This document shows positions 1 through 43,802 of a stretch of DNA of 64,000 nucleotides, piece by piece. The stretch spans positions 10,129,186 to 10,193,185 of the forward strand of contig CM072522.1 in assembly GCA_036898135.1 (NCBI GenBank), read 5' to 3'. The notes beneath the pieces were generated by a model, which saw only the letters and a program-made list of their open reading frames with translations, was not told where the DNA came from and did no database searches. This stretch comes from Oncomelania hupensis (lineage: Eukaryota; Mollusca; Gastropoda; Littorinimorpha; Pomatiopsidae). The stretch's first letter is position 1; each line of letters opens with the position of its first letter. The position numbers were made by a program, and so were the translations under genes.

Positions 1-570
1 TAATAAAAACTGAAAAAATTCCTAAATGAAAGCCTCTTTACCATTTTTTTTCTTGAATTTTCACAATAACATTGAATAAAAGCATTTATGTACGTTTTTT
101 GAGCTATTTAGGTAAACATTAAAGTATTTAGGTATTTCTTTTGGTAAATTTCCACAAAATATTATAGCAGCTCAACACAAAAATAGCAGAGAGAGAGAAA
201 GATCTTGATAGTCCTCGATTTTTCGTCATTTAAAAATCAAATTGCACGCCAAATTCGCATCAGAACAAGAATATTCGACCTGGCGGAAGTGACCGTATGT
301 TTTATTAACATGGGAAATAACCGTGCTTTCAATATATTTTTGCAATGCGGAGTTTTCTCGCTTGGACCGTATGCAAGTGTGGGATACTGGAATTCCTGCC
401 TCCCGACAGGTAGAGATGCATGGCGGCTACTGGAAAACTTGCTTCCCGGCGCGGAAGAGTTAAAGCTGTACTCAATGTCTGTCATTTCCAAAAAACATTA
501 ATCTGGATTGAATGTTGATCTTGGTGCTGTATTTATGTTTATTAAATGTTATCGCTTGCTGTTTTTTCAG
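1..570. other. Intron or upstream sequence of the BNIP2/PRUNE2-like gene
   Basis: AT-rich sequence ending in a T-rich tract and the CAG acceptor of the first visible exon. The open frame at 205-501 has no recognisable domain. I see no gene start here, so the 5' exons probably lie before the window. Confidence 0.5.
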
Positions 571-30637
<30,067 letters not shown>

Positions 30638-32140
30638 CTTGGACCTTTGCACAGGGCTCGGGCCAATCCGATTCCTTCACGCAAATTTGACATGGATTTA
30701 AAACACAGTGCTTGGGCCAATCAGACCCCCATTACACATCTTTGACATGGATGTATAGACGGGGCTCGGCCAATGAAATCATCTTGCGTATTGTTTTGCT
30801 GCAACAGGTTGGGCCTATCACAATCCTTTCCCATGGTTTGGTTAAGATTGATGGTGGCTGTATACCTGGCTCAGCCTATCAAATTCCATCTTGGGCATGG
30901 TTTGGGCAAATCACAATCCATCACACAAATTTGACATGTGTGCTTGTTTACTACTCTGCTTGTATTCATACATGGAGGCTTTGAGAGTCTGGCGAGTACA
31001 GTTTGTAGGGAAAAAAAAAAAGCTGAGTGTGCAGAGAGCTTCCTCTGAGGTTAAAATGAATGAAGATTTGATATTTGGCCCTTGCTGTTGTCTCACTGTG
31101 ATTTTATCCTATGTATTATTGTTATTATCGTCATTTTTATTATTATTGTTATTGGAGACATTAATAACTATTATCATCATTATTATACTTGTAATTGTAA
31201 TAATTATTATGATTGTGGAAGACACGTTTTAACCTTACTACATATTTTAACCTTCATCGTATGTCACTTTGGGCCAGGGGTAGGGAGAGAAGGCACAGGG
31301 AGCCGAGATGTTTTTACTTCTTTAATTTTGTAACAAAATAATGAACGTTGACAGTTGAAACGAGTTCCTGTAACAGTCTTGACTAGTTTGGAAAACTGTA
31401 TAGTGATTCGTATTTGTATTTTGACAGGAAATCTTCAGTGGGAACACTGCAGATAAAAAAACTATAGCTGAATAGTTTTGGATTTGGGAGAAATCAATTT
31501 TCTTCGCAACAGGCAAATTAAGTTCCTTTGTTAGTTTTTTGTGTGTGTTAAATCAGAGGGAGGAAAATGGCGGAGATTGGAGGCCCTGGATGAACAGCGA
31601 AAGACTGATGGATCAGCTGTACATGACATGGGGAAAGTTTGGCCTAGTATATACATTTGAAACTGTTTTGTTTATAGCTTGTAGAGTAATCACCAGGTTT
31701 AACACCCTGTTGCACGAGCGTTGAGGATGAATTGAATTGTCGGACCCATTGCTTGCAAGAGCTGAGAGCACACAAAACTGCTGGCTTCAGCTCCACGACA
31801 CCCTCTTTGACAAAATTTGTGTGCCAACCCTTTTTGTGTGTGAATATGATGAGAAAAAAACTGTGGCCTTCCTGTCCATTTTTTTTTTGTGACAAACGAT
31901 TACTCTTCTCCCACAATCTCCCTCTCCCTCCTCCCCTCCACAAACGCTCTCTCCCTACCCCTCAACACCCACCCACTGCCAGTAGATTATAATGGCATGT
32001 TTACTGTCTTGTGGGGTTGTCCTTGAACTAGAGATCCCAATCCCCAATCCCCTACCCACCCCGGCATCCCCAATGATGGCGCACAATGTGCTTGGAATCT
32101 GTTTTTGGAAAGTTGGCAGTTTCATAGTGTGCTCCTTGAG
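30638..32140 (+). other. Putative 3' UTR and downstream flank of the BNIP2/PRUNE2-like gene
   Basis: The first 300 bases hold about four degenerate 60-bp units with GGGCTCGGGCCAAT and TTTGACATGGAT boxes. Then AT-rich sequence. I could not fix a polyadenylation site. A TTAACACCCTGTTGCACGAGCG box near 31697 recurs in diverged form near 63340. Confidence 0.4.
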
Positions 32141-32690
32141 CAACCCTTGAGGTGGTTATGCTCAATGTGACACTCCCGTTCAGTTTAAAGCCTGAAAGCA
32201 AAATTGTGAATATGCTCTTGTTTGTGAAACCTGTGTCATATAGGTGTTTATGTTTGACTCTCTTTGTGAACACACATCACATAGAAGTGTTTAGATTGTA
32301 CAGTTTGTGAACATACATGCCATATTTGACCCTCTTTTGAGCACCTGTCATAAAAGTGTTTCATATTTGACTTTTTTTTTTTTTTCTTTTGAACGCCTGT
32401 GTCACATAAGTGTATAATATTGGACATTTTATGAACACATGTGTCGTATTGGACTCTTTATGAACAGGTTGTTCTTAAAGTGTTTAATATTGGACTCCTT
32501 ATTACCAACCTGTTTGATATATGCGTTTAATATTGGACTTGGTCCTGATTCGGCCCTTGGCAATCCACTGGACCGTATTCACAATGGCTAACTAAATTGG
32601 ACTCTTTATGAACACCTGTCATATAAGTGTTTAATATTGGACGCTCTTTGAGCTCACATTTGTGTTAAATGTCAAAAATTAATGTTCCTT
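32140..32690. repeat. Degenerate repeat interrupted by a retrotransposon tail
   Basis: About 60-bp units of the type GTGTTTAATATTGGACTC and TTTATGAACACCTGTC. At 32541-32595 there is a GGTCCTGATTCGGC ... CCACTGGACC tail of the retrotransposon family. Confidence 0.7.
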
Positions 32691-32814
32691 TCCGTTCCTA
32701 TATTAATTTCCTTTAGACTGCATCTGTGTTATGTGTCTGAAAGAACTGATCGCATATGAACTCCCTTTATACTCGCCCCATCCTTCACTCCCCCCAAAAA
32801 GGAAAAAAAAAAAA

Positions 32815-33740
32815 GTGAGATGAGTCCTAAATAGTCCAACAATGACATTTTTAAAACTTAAGTTGTCCTTCTGTCTACCGTCCGGATATGAAAAACTTGC
32901 AAGTGGATTTATATCTCAGAACCTATTTCAACTATCACAACCAAACTTGGTAAAATGGTGTATAGCCAACAGACCTCTTAAATGATTAGTGAATGAATGA
33001 CATCACTTTAAGGTCAATATCACAGGGTCAACAAATGTTAGTCAAAAAATGACATTTTAAAAAAAAAACGAATTTTGAATTTTTTCTAAGTTATTAATAT
33101 TGAACTTATGATTCTTTCATGCATGATAGATATCAATGAGACAGGCACACATCCTAAGCACATTTGGTCAACCTCACTCCAAGGTCAAGGTCACTGGACC
33201 TGTTTAAAATCAGTTTAGTTACTTTGAAGTGACCTTGACCCTAAACTATGAGATATATACAGATCAAACTTGTTGTATTTAGAGATGATATATTGATCTT
33301 TCATATACCTTCTGTTTTTGCATTATCTTGAAGGTCAAGGTCATTATAGACCTTGCAAGAACATACAAAATATTGGTCATCGTACAGTGGAATGGATCTA
33401 TTTAACCCATAGTATGCATCAACATTGAGTTATTTGCTCATGGATGAGCATGATAGGTCACGTGAAGGTCAAGGTCATCCCAATGTCACTGAATGTCAAG
33501 GTCATCCTAAGATCACTGTTTTGTTGGCCTAATACAACTTTTGCTGTAGTTTATTTAATAGTACATGAGTGTACTTGGAGCCAGAAGTCAACGTCATCTC
33601 GAAGTCAAGGGCAGTCGGTATTACTTTGCCTTTTAATGCCACTGTTTCATTGCGTTTTTTCTGGGCACCAATTTTCATGTTAAATATTGCAAATTCCATA
33701 AATATCATGTGAGTCATATGGGCTTTACCCTTCTAGTTTG
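32815..33740 (+). repeat. Dispersed repeat with clustered AGGTCA half-sites, copy 1
   Basis: About 900 bp, homologous in reverse to 51870-52780 and partly to 37090-37345. Contains several TCAAGGTCA or AAGGTCAAGGTCA motifs (near 33180, 33330, 33465 and 33497). Noncoding; class unknown. Confidence 0.85.
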
Positions 33741-33781
33741 GACACAGTTTGTCATATGCCTAACAAAATGTTGTTTACATG

Positions 33782-34463
33782 CAGAGATGCCAACCCTCAC
33801 GGTTTCGCCGTATTATATCCCGGTGGCAGTTTTTTACGCATTACAATAGCTGAAGTCATTTTTCTTACGGCGAGAATAATTTTTACAAGAATATAAATTT
33901 CCAGCTGATGATTATGGCAAAAGGACTGTTACACGTTTCAGACTGATTACTCTTAGGCACTGTCACAGTATAAAATAATGCAGCATATTATATAACGACC
34001 TTATAAGGTAATAAATCTATTTGATTAGTTTAACTTATTGCATATCGTAGTTCACAACTTTGTTAGCTGCGCTGAAGCAGCAGCAGCAGACAAAACAATG
34101 CAAAGAAATCAATGATTTACCTTTTTAAAATTTTTTTTATGCAGATACACAACCGCAAAGCGATTTATGTTAATTAACTCTAACATTGTGTTGTACATGA
34201 TTCCGATTCGTAGCAGGTTGATGTTAAAAATTTTGCGAACTGACATCACTTATCCTTCTGACTTCTGTCAGGGTCAATTTTACCACAGATTATTATAGAA
34301 TTCTTTTGCGGAGCTCAGTCATCTTTGGTTTTTCCGATATGATTTTTAATAAGAAATCTCAATCCTAAACCTTTGCTCCCTCTTGTCTACTGACAACATT
34401 TTAAATCTGCTGACAATTTATAAATTTCTCACTGACAGATTTTTCTGCAGGTTGGCATCTCTG
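33782..34463 (+). mobile_element. TIR element B, 682 bp, 6-bp target duplication
   Basis: Starts CAGAGATGCCAACC and ends GGTTGGCATCTCTG. TACATG flanks both sides (33776-33781, 34464-34469). Same family as element A, with about 180 extra internal bases near 34000-34190. Confidence 0.92.
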
Positions 34464-34479
34464 TACATGATGGCCCATA

Positions 34480-35100
34480 AGTTGGCATTCAGGATAGGTT
34501 GTTTGCATTTTATTGACTGTATATCTTGGGGTATAGAGTATAATAAGAATACAGAATTTTTATGTGGCGCATTTTCCCAGTAACCAGTCTCAACGTGCTC
34601 ATTCTCGCAAAGTCATGCCAAACTACCTACGTAAAAAAAACAATACGCAATTTGCATTTGTTAACTGAATACCCATTGGGGTATAGAGTATAGGTTATTT
34701 TGCATTTTGTTAACTGTATACCTCTTGGGGTATGGAGCATTATAGGTTATGTGCATTTGTGTTAACTGTGTACTCCTTGGGGCATAGGTTATTTTGCATT
34801 TGTTTAACTGTATATCTCTTGGGGTATAGAATATAAGTTATGTGCATTTTTAACAACGGTATACCCGTTGGGGTATAGAGGATAGTTTATGTGAAGTTTG
34901 TTAACTTTATACCTCTTGGGGTATAGAATATATAGGTTATGTGCATTTTTATGAACTGTATACCCCTTGGAGTGCAGAGTATAGGTTTTATGCAATTGTT
35001 AATTGCATATTTCTCATAATATATTTTATTTAATTAACTGTATACCTCGTGGGGTACAGAACATAGTTTATTTGCATTTTATTAACGGTATACCTATTTA
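34480..35100. repeat. Minisatellite, about 55-bp unit
   Basis: About 10 units of the type TTAACTGTATACCTCTTGGGG and TATAGAGTATAGGTTATGTGC. Confidence 0.85.
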
Positions 35101-35369
35101 TGTGGTGGCTGTGCGTAATCCCTTTGTTGGTAATAAAGATTTGTGGAAGTGAATATATATGGGCTATCCTGAGTAACTCCCTGGTGGACATAGTGTGTCA
35201 GATGGTTGATGTTGATGTTGGTCACTTGTATAGTGCGTTTTCTCCATGCTGTGGTAGCATGCTCAGCAAAATAGTGACCCTGAAATAAGCAGAAGAATTT
35301 TGTGTTCAAAAATGACCAGTATTGGTAGTCAAAGAGCAATGTTCTCAGCTGCTTGTTGAATGCCTTGTT

Positions 35370-35545
35370 GGAGACACAGCCGTCCCCTGCGTGGGATGTC
35401 TTTATTGTAAAGTGACTGGCTGGTGGAGAGTATTCAGTTTTACCACTAGAGTTGTTTCAGCAGATCTTTTATGCGGATCAGGGGTTTTCCGGTCCTGATT
35501 TGGCTCGGAAGAGTCCGCTGGACCTAAAACAATAATCATGTCATG
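35370..35545 (+). mobile_element. Non-LTR retrotransposon 3' tail, copy at 35.4 kb
   Basis: Closely matches 10380-10540: CAGCCGTCCCCTGCGTGGG, TGTCTTTATTGTAAAGTGAC, GGTCCTGATTTGGC, GTCCGCTGGACC. Tail ATGTAATGTAATG. Confidence 0.8.
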
Positions 35546-36339
35546 TAATGTAATGTTGGAGGTAGACTGTGGCAGGGATTGTGGTAATCTGTTCCACAGC
35601 TGTGGTGCTTGCGCCTTCAAATTATCTGGCACCCATGGTTTGTTTTTTTCTTGTGCCTGTCGATGGTAGCAACTTCATTGTCCGAATTAAGTGGTCCTAT
35701 GGTGACTCCCCTTTTGTACAAGCGTCATATGCGTTTGAACAATTATTTGTCATGTGTTTGAACAAATTGTTCTTAGTTCATGTATTTATTATAGCTTGTC
35801 TTATTTTTGGGTCAACATGCGTCATATGCCCGAAAATAAATGATCATATATAACTTCCTTTTATTTTGGAACTGTGTGTCATAGTTACAATTAATCATGT
35901 CTTTTTTTTGGGGGGGGGAGGTGAAGGGGAGACACAAATGTGTCATATTTGAAGTACTTGTTTATATTGGGCCCTCCTTTTGAATATGTTTGATAGGTTG
36001 AAATACTAGTATATTGTTCATAATTATATAACTCCCGTTTTCAACATACTATGTCAAACATGTCTGAAACGAGTGTCTATATTGGACTCTCTCTTTTTTC
36101 AACATGCTTCGAATTTCCTTTCATTCAATCGGAACAATAAATCATCTTTTATCTTGTATGATTATTTCTAGTTTGACTCCATTTTTGAACATGTGCGGAA
36201 TGCCTATAATAACAGTCGTTCATAAATGTGTTGAAGCACTTTCCTCTTTTCATAATATCAATCTCCCTTGCCTTCACTTTTGAGTGAATTGTTGTGCCTT
36301 TGAGATGTTCACTTTAATGCACACGTGGACATGCTTACT

Positions 36340-36388
<49 letters not shown>

Positions 36389-36850
36389 TAAGTCATAATG
36401 GTTACCGATGTTTGTACATGCACTTTGCCTCCAGAACTCAAAAGCTCGGCGACCTGTACCAACACATAAATGCTCACAGTGTTGGGTGTACTCTTCTTCA
36501 AAACACGCAGCCTCCAATAACAACAAACATCCATTCATCCATCCTACAAACAGGTGGTGTAAAGGCAAGGGAGATAGCTATTAGAATACAGGAAAGGATT
36601 TGTGTGTGCGTGTCGTTTGACATTTTAGATTGACTGCATCCAAAACCAGTATTGAAGGGGGGGGGGGGGGAGTGAGGAATGTACAGTCCCAACCCCGTTT
36701 ATTTTTTAATTCCTTCTCTTCTCATTGTTGAGCACAGGTGTTACGCGTCCTTGTTGCAGGGCGTGCGCAAAGTCACAATCAGAAAATCAAACAAGAAAGG
36801 AAGAAAAAATAGCATCTACATTTGTTTTTAATATATCCTCTCTTTGTATC
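35546..36850. other. Intergenic AT-rich sequence
   Basis: Degenerate AT-rich sequence with a (TAA)n array at about 36341-36385 and a G run near 36658-36671. No gene seen. Confidence 0.5.
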
Positions 36851-36859
36851 TCTCTGTAT

Positions 36860-36902
36860 CCGTGTGTGTGTGTGTGTGTGTATGTTTCTCTCCCTTGGTC
36901 TG

Positions 36903-36951
<49 letters not shown>

Positions 36952-36952
36952 G

Positions 36953-37012
<60 letters not shown>

Positions 37013-37020
37013 TCTATCTC
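36860..37020. repeat. Compound (GT)n and (CT)n microsatellites
   Basis: A GT tract near 36863-36880, then CT arrays at about 36908-36946 and 36959-37009. Confidence 0.93.
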
Positions 37021-37089
37021 CCTCTCTCCATGTCAATATATGTCACGTCAATATGGTTTGTACTTCCATGAATGTCACAATCACAAATC

Positions 37090-37345
37090 AAAATACCAGA
37101 AGTAACTAGAAGAGCAAAGCCAATATGACTGATCCCCCCCAAGTACACACTGACATGAACACTTGCTTATGATCAAATAAATTTTAACAAAAGTTTTATT
37201 ATGTCAACCAAAATGTAAAAAAAAAAAAAAACGAACTTTGGATTGACTTTGACCTTGCGATGACCTTGACCTTCAAATGACCTCTGAGACTCCTTTATGG
37301 TCAAATAAACTAACGTTGATGCACAGCGTGAGTCAAATATAGAAC
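37090..37345 (-). repeat. Dispersed AGGTCA-rich repeat, partial copy
   Basis: Starts CTAGAAGAGCAAAGCCAATA like the copy at 51870 and contains TGACCTTGACCTTCAAATGACC. It lacks the distal two thirds of the long copies. Confidence 0.75.
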
Positions 37346-39830
37346 CATTCCACCAGAGAACTTATTACAAAGAAAAGATGCCGCGAGAGTAATTTTTGCG
37401 ATATTTGTTTAATTTAGAGTTGCATCCCCGCTTTGGTATGGTGGCGCCGCTCCTTGTCAACATTAGACAACGCATAGATTCTGACAAGGTGGAATGTACT
37501 ATATATTGTCCAAGGGATGTCCTTTTTTTTTTAAGTTTCCACTGGACCAAGCAAAATTAGTTGATATTTTTCCCCACACGGATTCTGACATAATGTTTGT
37601 CACTATAGCCGGAATAAATCTACGAGTATTAGAGTTAACATCAATTAACTTAATTTGACGGGTATACATTGTTAGATTAACGTTATCTTCATCTGTCTTT
37701 TATTTATTTATTTATTTATTTATTTTTTAAACTAATAGGTCGAGATTATTTTACTTTTATTACCGAAAATGGATCGAGCAATGAAGTAGAAATATTCATG
37801 TGTTCAACACCACAGATCGCAAATTACATCAGTGGTTTTAGGTGTACTTCATGTTAGTCTTTAACAGGAAACGAACAAAGAAAACAAAAAGAAACTAGTA
37901 GAGAGCTTGCGCTGTTGTGATATATTCGCGTTTATGATTTAAGTGGCAAAGGTTTATTTGTAAGCTTTTTAACCAGTATGCAGATCTAGGTTAGTATAAC
38001 ATTGATTGCGACCTACCTCTACTCCCACCCAAATCATCTATCGATATTCCCACAACAGAGTACAGGTTAGAACTAGAGTTAGGTATCCTGTATTTTTACA
38101 TCTTCAGGCATACATTGTTGGTTTTTTTTTTCAAAGCGGCAATTCAACCTGTGGAAAGAGGGCTATGTGGGATTGTCGGTAGGTTCTGTAGTGATTAATC
38201 AGCATTCCTGGTTAGGGGGAGGGTGGGGTGAGCAGGAGTAGGGGAGGGGGTAGGAGGTAATGGTGATGGTTTGGAGGTACTGGGGATGAGGAGACTAGCT
38301 GCGTACAGCAACGTAATATTGCTTGCTCCAGTGGAAACCTACATTCTTAAAAAAAAAAAAAAAGATGAAAAAATGGGACATCTCTTTGTACTTCTTGTTG
38401 TAGTAAGAATATCTGCAATCTCTCAGCCGTCCTTTTTTAAAAAATTAAACTGATCATTATTATGAACAGAATGCGCAATGAAATACAACTTGAAACATGA
38501 ACTTGCATCCACGTCACATTTTTTGCAGCATTTATTTGTTGCTCACTCGCTTTCTCTGAATGAAAATCAAACAGCAGAACACAGTAAATAAACAAATAAA
38601 TAAATATAAAAAGAGAATATGATATGATATGATGGATAAGCCCCTTAGGCTATTCACTTTTATCCATTCTCTTATTCAGTACTTGGCTCACTAGCGCACA
38701 ACTATGACAACCACGTACTTTCTCTATGGAATTTCCCTTTGTATAATATGTATATACCTTACATTGGGTCTATTATTTACTTAAACAGTTTAATTTTAGT
38801 TTAGTAGTTACAAGCTTTGTTTTTTGAAAATAAATTATTTTATAGATTTTGCAACGGCTCTTCCTTAATACTTTCCAGTGAGGGTCACACCAGCGCAATT
38901 TGGATAAAAAGACATTTAATCGCCGTATTTTTGGATTTTTTTGTGCTCTTGAATGGAGAGCTTTTCAAACGCTTCCATTCTTTATTACAGGAAAAGATTC
39001 GCGTCCGAAAACTGCATGGATGATCATGTAGAAAAGAAAAAGGAAATAGGCCTATAACTTGATCAGTTTTCCCAAATGAAGCTTTCCCATCGAATTTAAC
39101 AGTATCACACTGCCTGATAGCATATATACTTCCACGGCAAGGCGATTATTGTTTTTTCTGCAATACTTTTCTCCACTCTGTATAATCGGTGACCTGCACT
39201 GTTGGTCGGGGAGCAAAGTGTGTTAGGACTTCTTACTTTTTTTTTTTTTTTTTTTACTTTACTTTAAATAGATTTAAGACCCCAGACACATAGCATATAG
39301 GGGACTTGTGTTAGGACTACAACCGTTTTGACCTTTTAAGGTCACAGACGCACGGAGGCGCGCGGACACATGACCAGCGCGAGTCTGTGGCATGACCAAA
39401 TTAGGTAAAACCGGATGCCACACGCACGTCACTCAACCAATAGCTGGCTCTCCTGTTTAGAGTGGAGGAAAATATTCCAGAAAAAACAACCACTTTATCC
39501 AACTTCCCCTGCTGGCGATTGTGTAACAACAACAACAACAACAAAAGGAAAGAAAAGAAAAGAAAAAAAACCACAACATAAGCGATGTGACATTGTCTAG
39601 TCAGCGAGGTGGGCACCAAAACTGAAAGCAATATGGCTCCTGCCGGAACAAGCTTGGTTAGCTGGGAAGGTCACAAAGGCCCGCCATGCACGCTCTAGAT
39701 TATTCCTCGATGTTCTAAATATACCCAGCTATGTCCCGCCCGTTCAGTTTGGTGATTGGGGGGGTGAGGGGGGGGGGCTGAGTGTAATGCGCTTGATTCA
39801 TTGTTTGTCGTAACATCTTTGCCATAATAA
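37346..39830. other. Intergenic region without a supported gene
   Basis: AT-rich sequence with short A or T runs. A GC-richer patch near 39340-39720 with GCGCGCGGACAC and an ATG at 39633 (MAPAGTSLVSWEG then a weak donor) could be a promoter and first exon, but no following exon was found. Confidence 0.4.
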
Positions 39831-39885
39831 TAATAATAATAAATAATAAATAAATAAATAAATACTAATACTACTAATAATACAT

Positions 39886-39960
<75 letters not shown>

Positions 39961-39983
39961 TAGTAATAATAATAGTAATAATA

Positions 39984-40041
<58 letters not shown>

Positions 40042-40045
40042 TTAT
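39825..40045. repeat. (TAA)n microsatellite block
   Basis: Interrupted TAA/TAG arrays totalling about 200 bases. Confidence 0.93.
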
Positions 40046-40159
40046 TGTAAAATGAGCGATTCCAAACAATAGTTTGCTCTATGCGCTCACCAGCATGCAC
40101 AAAACCAATATACTGGCAGGTTAGCACCCTATCGAATTCAAACATCAAGGAGTTATAAA

Positions 40160-40565
40160 CAATTGCAGAGAAGAAAAACAACACATCGTGCACACATAAA
40201 AGCATGCACAAACACATCATATACACACACAAAAACATGCACATACATATCATATGCACACACAAAAATCAATGAACAAACCCATCATATGCACACACAA
40301 AACATGCACAAACAAATCATGCACAGAAAAACATGCACTAACACATCATATGCGCACAGAAAAAAACATGCACAGATACATCATTTGCACACGCAACCAC
40401 AAATCCATGAACAAACACATAATTATGCACACACAATAAAACATGCACGAACACATCATTTGCAAATATAAAAACGTACACAATTCTAACCCATCAAAAA
40501 AACCACCCACACCCACACACCCACCCACACACATACACACACACACACACACAAACATGCACACA
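40160..40565. repeat. Minisatellite, about 36-bp unit, ending in (CA)n
   Basis: About nine copies of ACATGCACAAACACATCATAT with GCACACACAAAA, then CCCACACACACACA. Confidence 0.88.
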
Positions 40566-42230
40566 AAAATGCACAAGGCAAATATGACCTTAAAACAATA
40601 CGTCATTAATTAATTGCTTTCCGGTATGGTCATGCCTCAATCGAAGTAGGCCTACTAATCGATGTTGTTTAACGAAACATTTCAATAGCCTGTGCCCATA
40701 CCAATACGTTACTGTCACCCTATGACCATACAGTACTCAGTACAGTAGCTTATACCATAATCTTTACACAAAGTAAGTGCGATGCCTATATAATGCTCAG
40801 CAAGCGATTCTAGCGCCTATTGTTTCTATCGCCCAATACACACCAGTCCAAACCAGTTGAACTGGTTTAAAACCGATCGTAACTACGACAGATTTGAAAA
40901 GATAGTGGGCAACAATTTGTGTACGACTTTTATGTAACCTTCGTGCACTCCACTCCAGCTGTGCATGGGCAACATGGCTGCTTTGTTTACAACGCCGAAC
41001 AATAAACTTGAGTCTTTGCAAAGATAACGCGCGCCTCCGTGGATATTTTTCCGAATATTGCAATTGGTTTTTGGAACAATCTAAAATGTGTTGGGCGTGA
41101 CACTATCCATTACCTAAGAGAAATAACTCTACCAGAACCCACGCTAAATAGTGCTTCCTGTCTCATCTCGGTACCCGCCTCTCACAGAAATAATTAGCAT
41201 CTAGACTTGCTTAATTAGTATCGATTGTTTACTAAACCTTTCTTCTTCCTCTCTTTGATTTAGACTACCCTCTCCATCTTTGTGACTGTTTTTTAAAACA
41301 ATTTAAGCTCTGTGCAAAAATGTGTCGAGCGTGACACTATGATTAGCTAAGAGAGGTAACTCTAGCAGAAACTACGCTAAATAGTACTTCCCGTCCCATC
41401 TCGGTAGGCTTACACTGTCTGTGCAAACATCTAGACTACCCCCTCCGTCTTTATGAAAATTCGGTAAACTTTAGTAGTTTAAAGTTTAGAGGACTAATTC
41501 CCTCAGCTAGTGATCAAAGTTGAATCAGATAGTTTCTTTCAATCATTTTTCTGCTCAGATGCACCGAGTTGTTGTCGAGGCTATATGGAGGCGGCATCAC
41601 ATTTCGATACGGTGCCACTGATTTAAATCTTATTTAGTTCAGTGTACGGTGCTCGAAACTATCTGACCTGAAGATCATCTTGGTTCAGATGATAGAGAAA
41701 GATTGTGTTATCTCTTGAAGGTTACAAATAAATTGCGTCATTGTTTGTGAATACCCCATTGCATAACATGGCGATCGCGGCTAGAAATAAATTGTTTTAC
41801 GAAGTGATCCTAGACATTTCTGTTATAAGTCATCGACCTTAACCCGTTTAAGCATAGATCTTACACACCCAGATAGGACAGTAAGACCGTTGCAATACAA
41901 TTTATCCCTGCTGTCGAGTTCCCTTCCCTTTGAAGCGGTTTGCAAGGCCTTAATTTGAGCTAGGAAGCCTACTACTAATAGCAAAAACATAATGATTGTA
42001 TACACGGTCTCTGCTTCTAGTAGGGTTTTTTCCCTTTGTAAAATGGGAAGTCGACTTCGACTGCGGGCAGGACTAAATTGATCCGTACATCTATGCTCAG
42101 TGCTTATTCTTGTAGAACGTTTTGTAAAGACATTAATAGTTGTGTTTTTTTAAACCCTGCTTTAGTGCGTTTACCCTTTTCCCGAGTTGTACGGCCTTTG
42201 CAAAATATATAATAAAATATATAATAAAAA
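40566..42230. other. Intergenic region with an 80-bp dispersed repeat
   Basis: An 80-bp unit (GAGAGGTAACTCTAGCAGAAAC, then TTCCCGTCCCATCTCGGTA) occurs near 41115-41180 and 41345-41405, and again at 43275-43345. No coding sequence identified. Confidence 0.5.
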
Positions 42231-42231
42231 T

Positions 42232-42523
42232 TCCTATCCTATCCTATCCTATCCTATCCTATCCCGTAACTCGGAGGTCGTAGGGGCACCCCAGATGATC
42301 GTTTAACCAGCATACTCCATCTTTCCCTGTCCTCAACAACCCTGATTGTTTCGCTCAGTGTCAAACCAGTCCATTCTCGAATGTTGTCCTTCCACTTCTT
42401 TTTCGGTCTCCCTCTTCTTCTATCTCCTTGCACTGTGCCTTGCAGGATGGTCTTTGCAAGGCCTGATGATCTGGTGACGTGGCCATACCATCGGAGTTTC
42501 CGTTTTTTCACCACTGTGAGCAG
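42232..42523 (-). pseudogene. RTE-like retrotransposon 3' fragment, copy 2
   Basis: On the - strand an open frame of 85 residues ([50 protein letters not shown]) then a GGATA pentamer tail of about seven units. It is the C-terminal piece of the protein seen at 43803-45052. The 5' truncation lies close to that of the 51.35-kb copy. Confidence 0.88.
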
Positions 42524-42702
42524 ATTAAAGAATAAAGATTAGCTCCCGCAAAATACTACTCAATATTAGGTTTTACAAACCAGGATGTTCCATGTTGTGG
42601 AAACACAAGTACTTCGCTGACCACGTGTTTAAGTAATTAAAAACAAATTAAAGTACGACATTCTTTGTTAATATTCTCGTGTGGGGTGGGGGTATATTTA
42701 GT

Positions 42703-42707
<5 letters not shown>

Positions 42708-42741
<34 letters not shown>
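42708..42741. repeat. (GA)n microsatellite
   Basis: About 16 GA units. Confidence 0.9.
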
Positions 42742-42747
<6 letters not shown>

Positions 42748-43802
42748 GGGAGAGGGAGTTGGGGGGAGGGAAGGGAGCGAGAGAAGAAGAAAAGAGAGAA
42801 GAAGGAAATAAAAAGAAGCGATGTCAACAATACATCTTTATGCAGGCTAGATCTTTGGGGTCAAGGTCGCTAACTGGTTTCAATGGAAACTTCCATGATC
42901 CCCGATCTGTGTGACAGATCCAGGCTGTTGAGGGCATACATACATCAACACACAGCCAATGCTTGATAAGCAAAAAAGGTGGCCTGTTTCGTGGAAATTT
43001 CCATGAGCCAGTGTAGCTCCAGCTCTCGCTTCACACGCTGCCCTTAGTAGACAGCTGCAAACAACGGTCAACAGGCACCCGATACCATTATACTTATAAG
43101 CAACGTGTAAGAACAATCTGAGCCATACACTAAATTGAGACACTATAGAACATAAAATAAACACTTTAGGGGGCAGGTAAAATAAAAGATACTAATAAAT
43201 AAAACAACTCGATTCTACATTCAAACGTTGAACAACATAGCATACAAGCACGGTATCTTCCGATTCGTCATGCAGTAACAAAGAGCGATAACTCTAGCAG
43301 AAACCATGCGCTAACTAGAGCTTTCTTTCTGTCCCATCTCAGTGCATCACAGGCGCCCGCAAACCGTTCGAAGAAATTGATGGACAGCGACCCTGAACTT
43401 TCAGATAGTGCAAATAGAAAGACATAAATGACTGAAGAGTGGCTTCATAAGTACATTTATAGCAAGAATAACCAAAATCCTGCCTGTCATTTCTGAGATA
43501 ATACAAAAACAAAGAGGTTAGTGTTTTGAACAGAAAAGTAAAATATCGACCCATAGTTCGCATTGGAAAACAGTAGTCTTATAGACCACTCGCAGGCAGT
43601 GCAGTTATTTTTAGCTCTATTTGACCCCCTCCCCCCCACCCCTCCCATCTCCCTTCCTTGACAGACACAGATAACTCAAGATCGAGGCATAGTTTAGTGT
43701 CATAACCCTCTACTATTTCAAGGTAGCACTTTTTGTAGATTTACCTCCCTTGCACTTGGATTATTGGAAACCTATGCTAGCTCCTCCTGAAAATAATATT
43801 CA

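Noticed and set aside
205..501. 98-residue open frame near the left edge
   Set aside because: No domain, no clear splice sites or start context, and a similar-length frame exists on the other strand.
39633..39672. Possible first exon (MAPAGTSLVSWEG) after a GC-richer patch
   Set aside because: The donor is weak and no downstream exon in phase was found on the + strand.
40797..41063. 88-residue - strand frame and a possible 5' UTR with CAGCCATGTTGCC
   Set aside because: No domain and no following exon; kept only as a remote promoter possibility.
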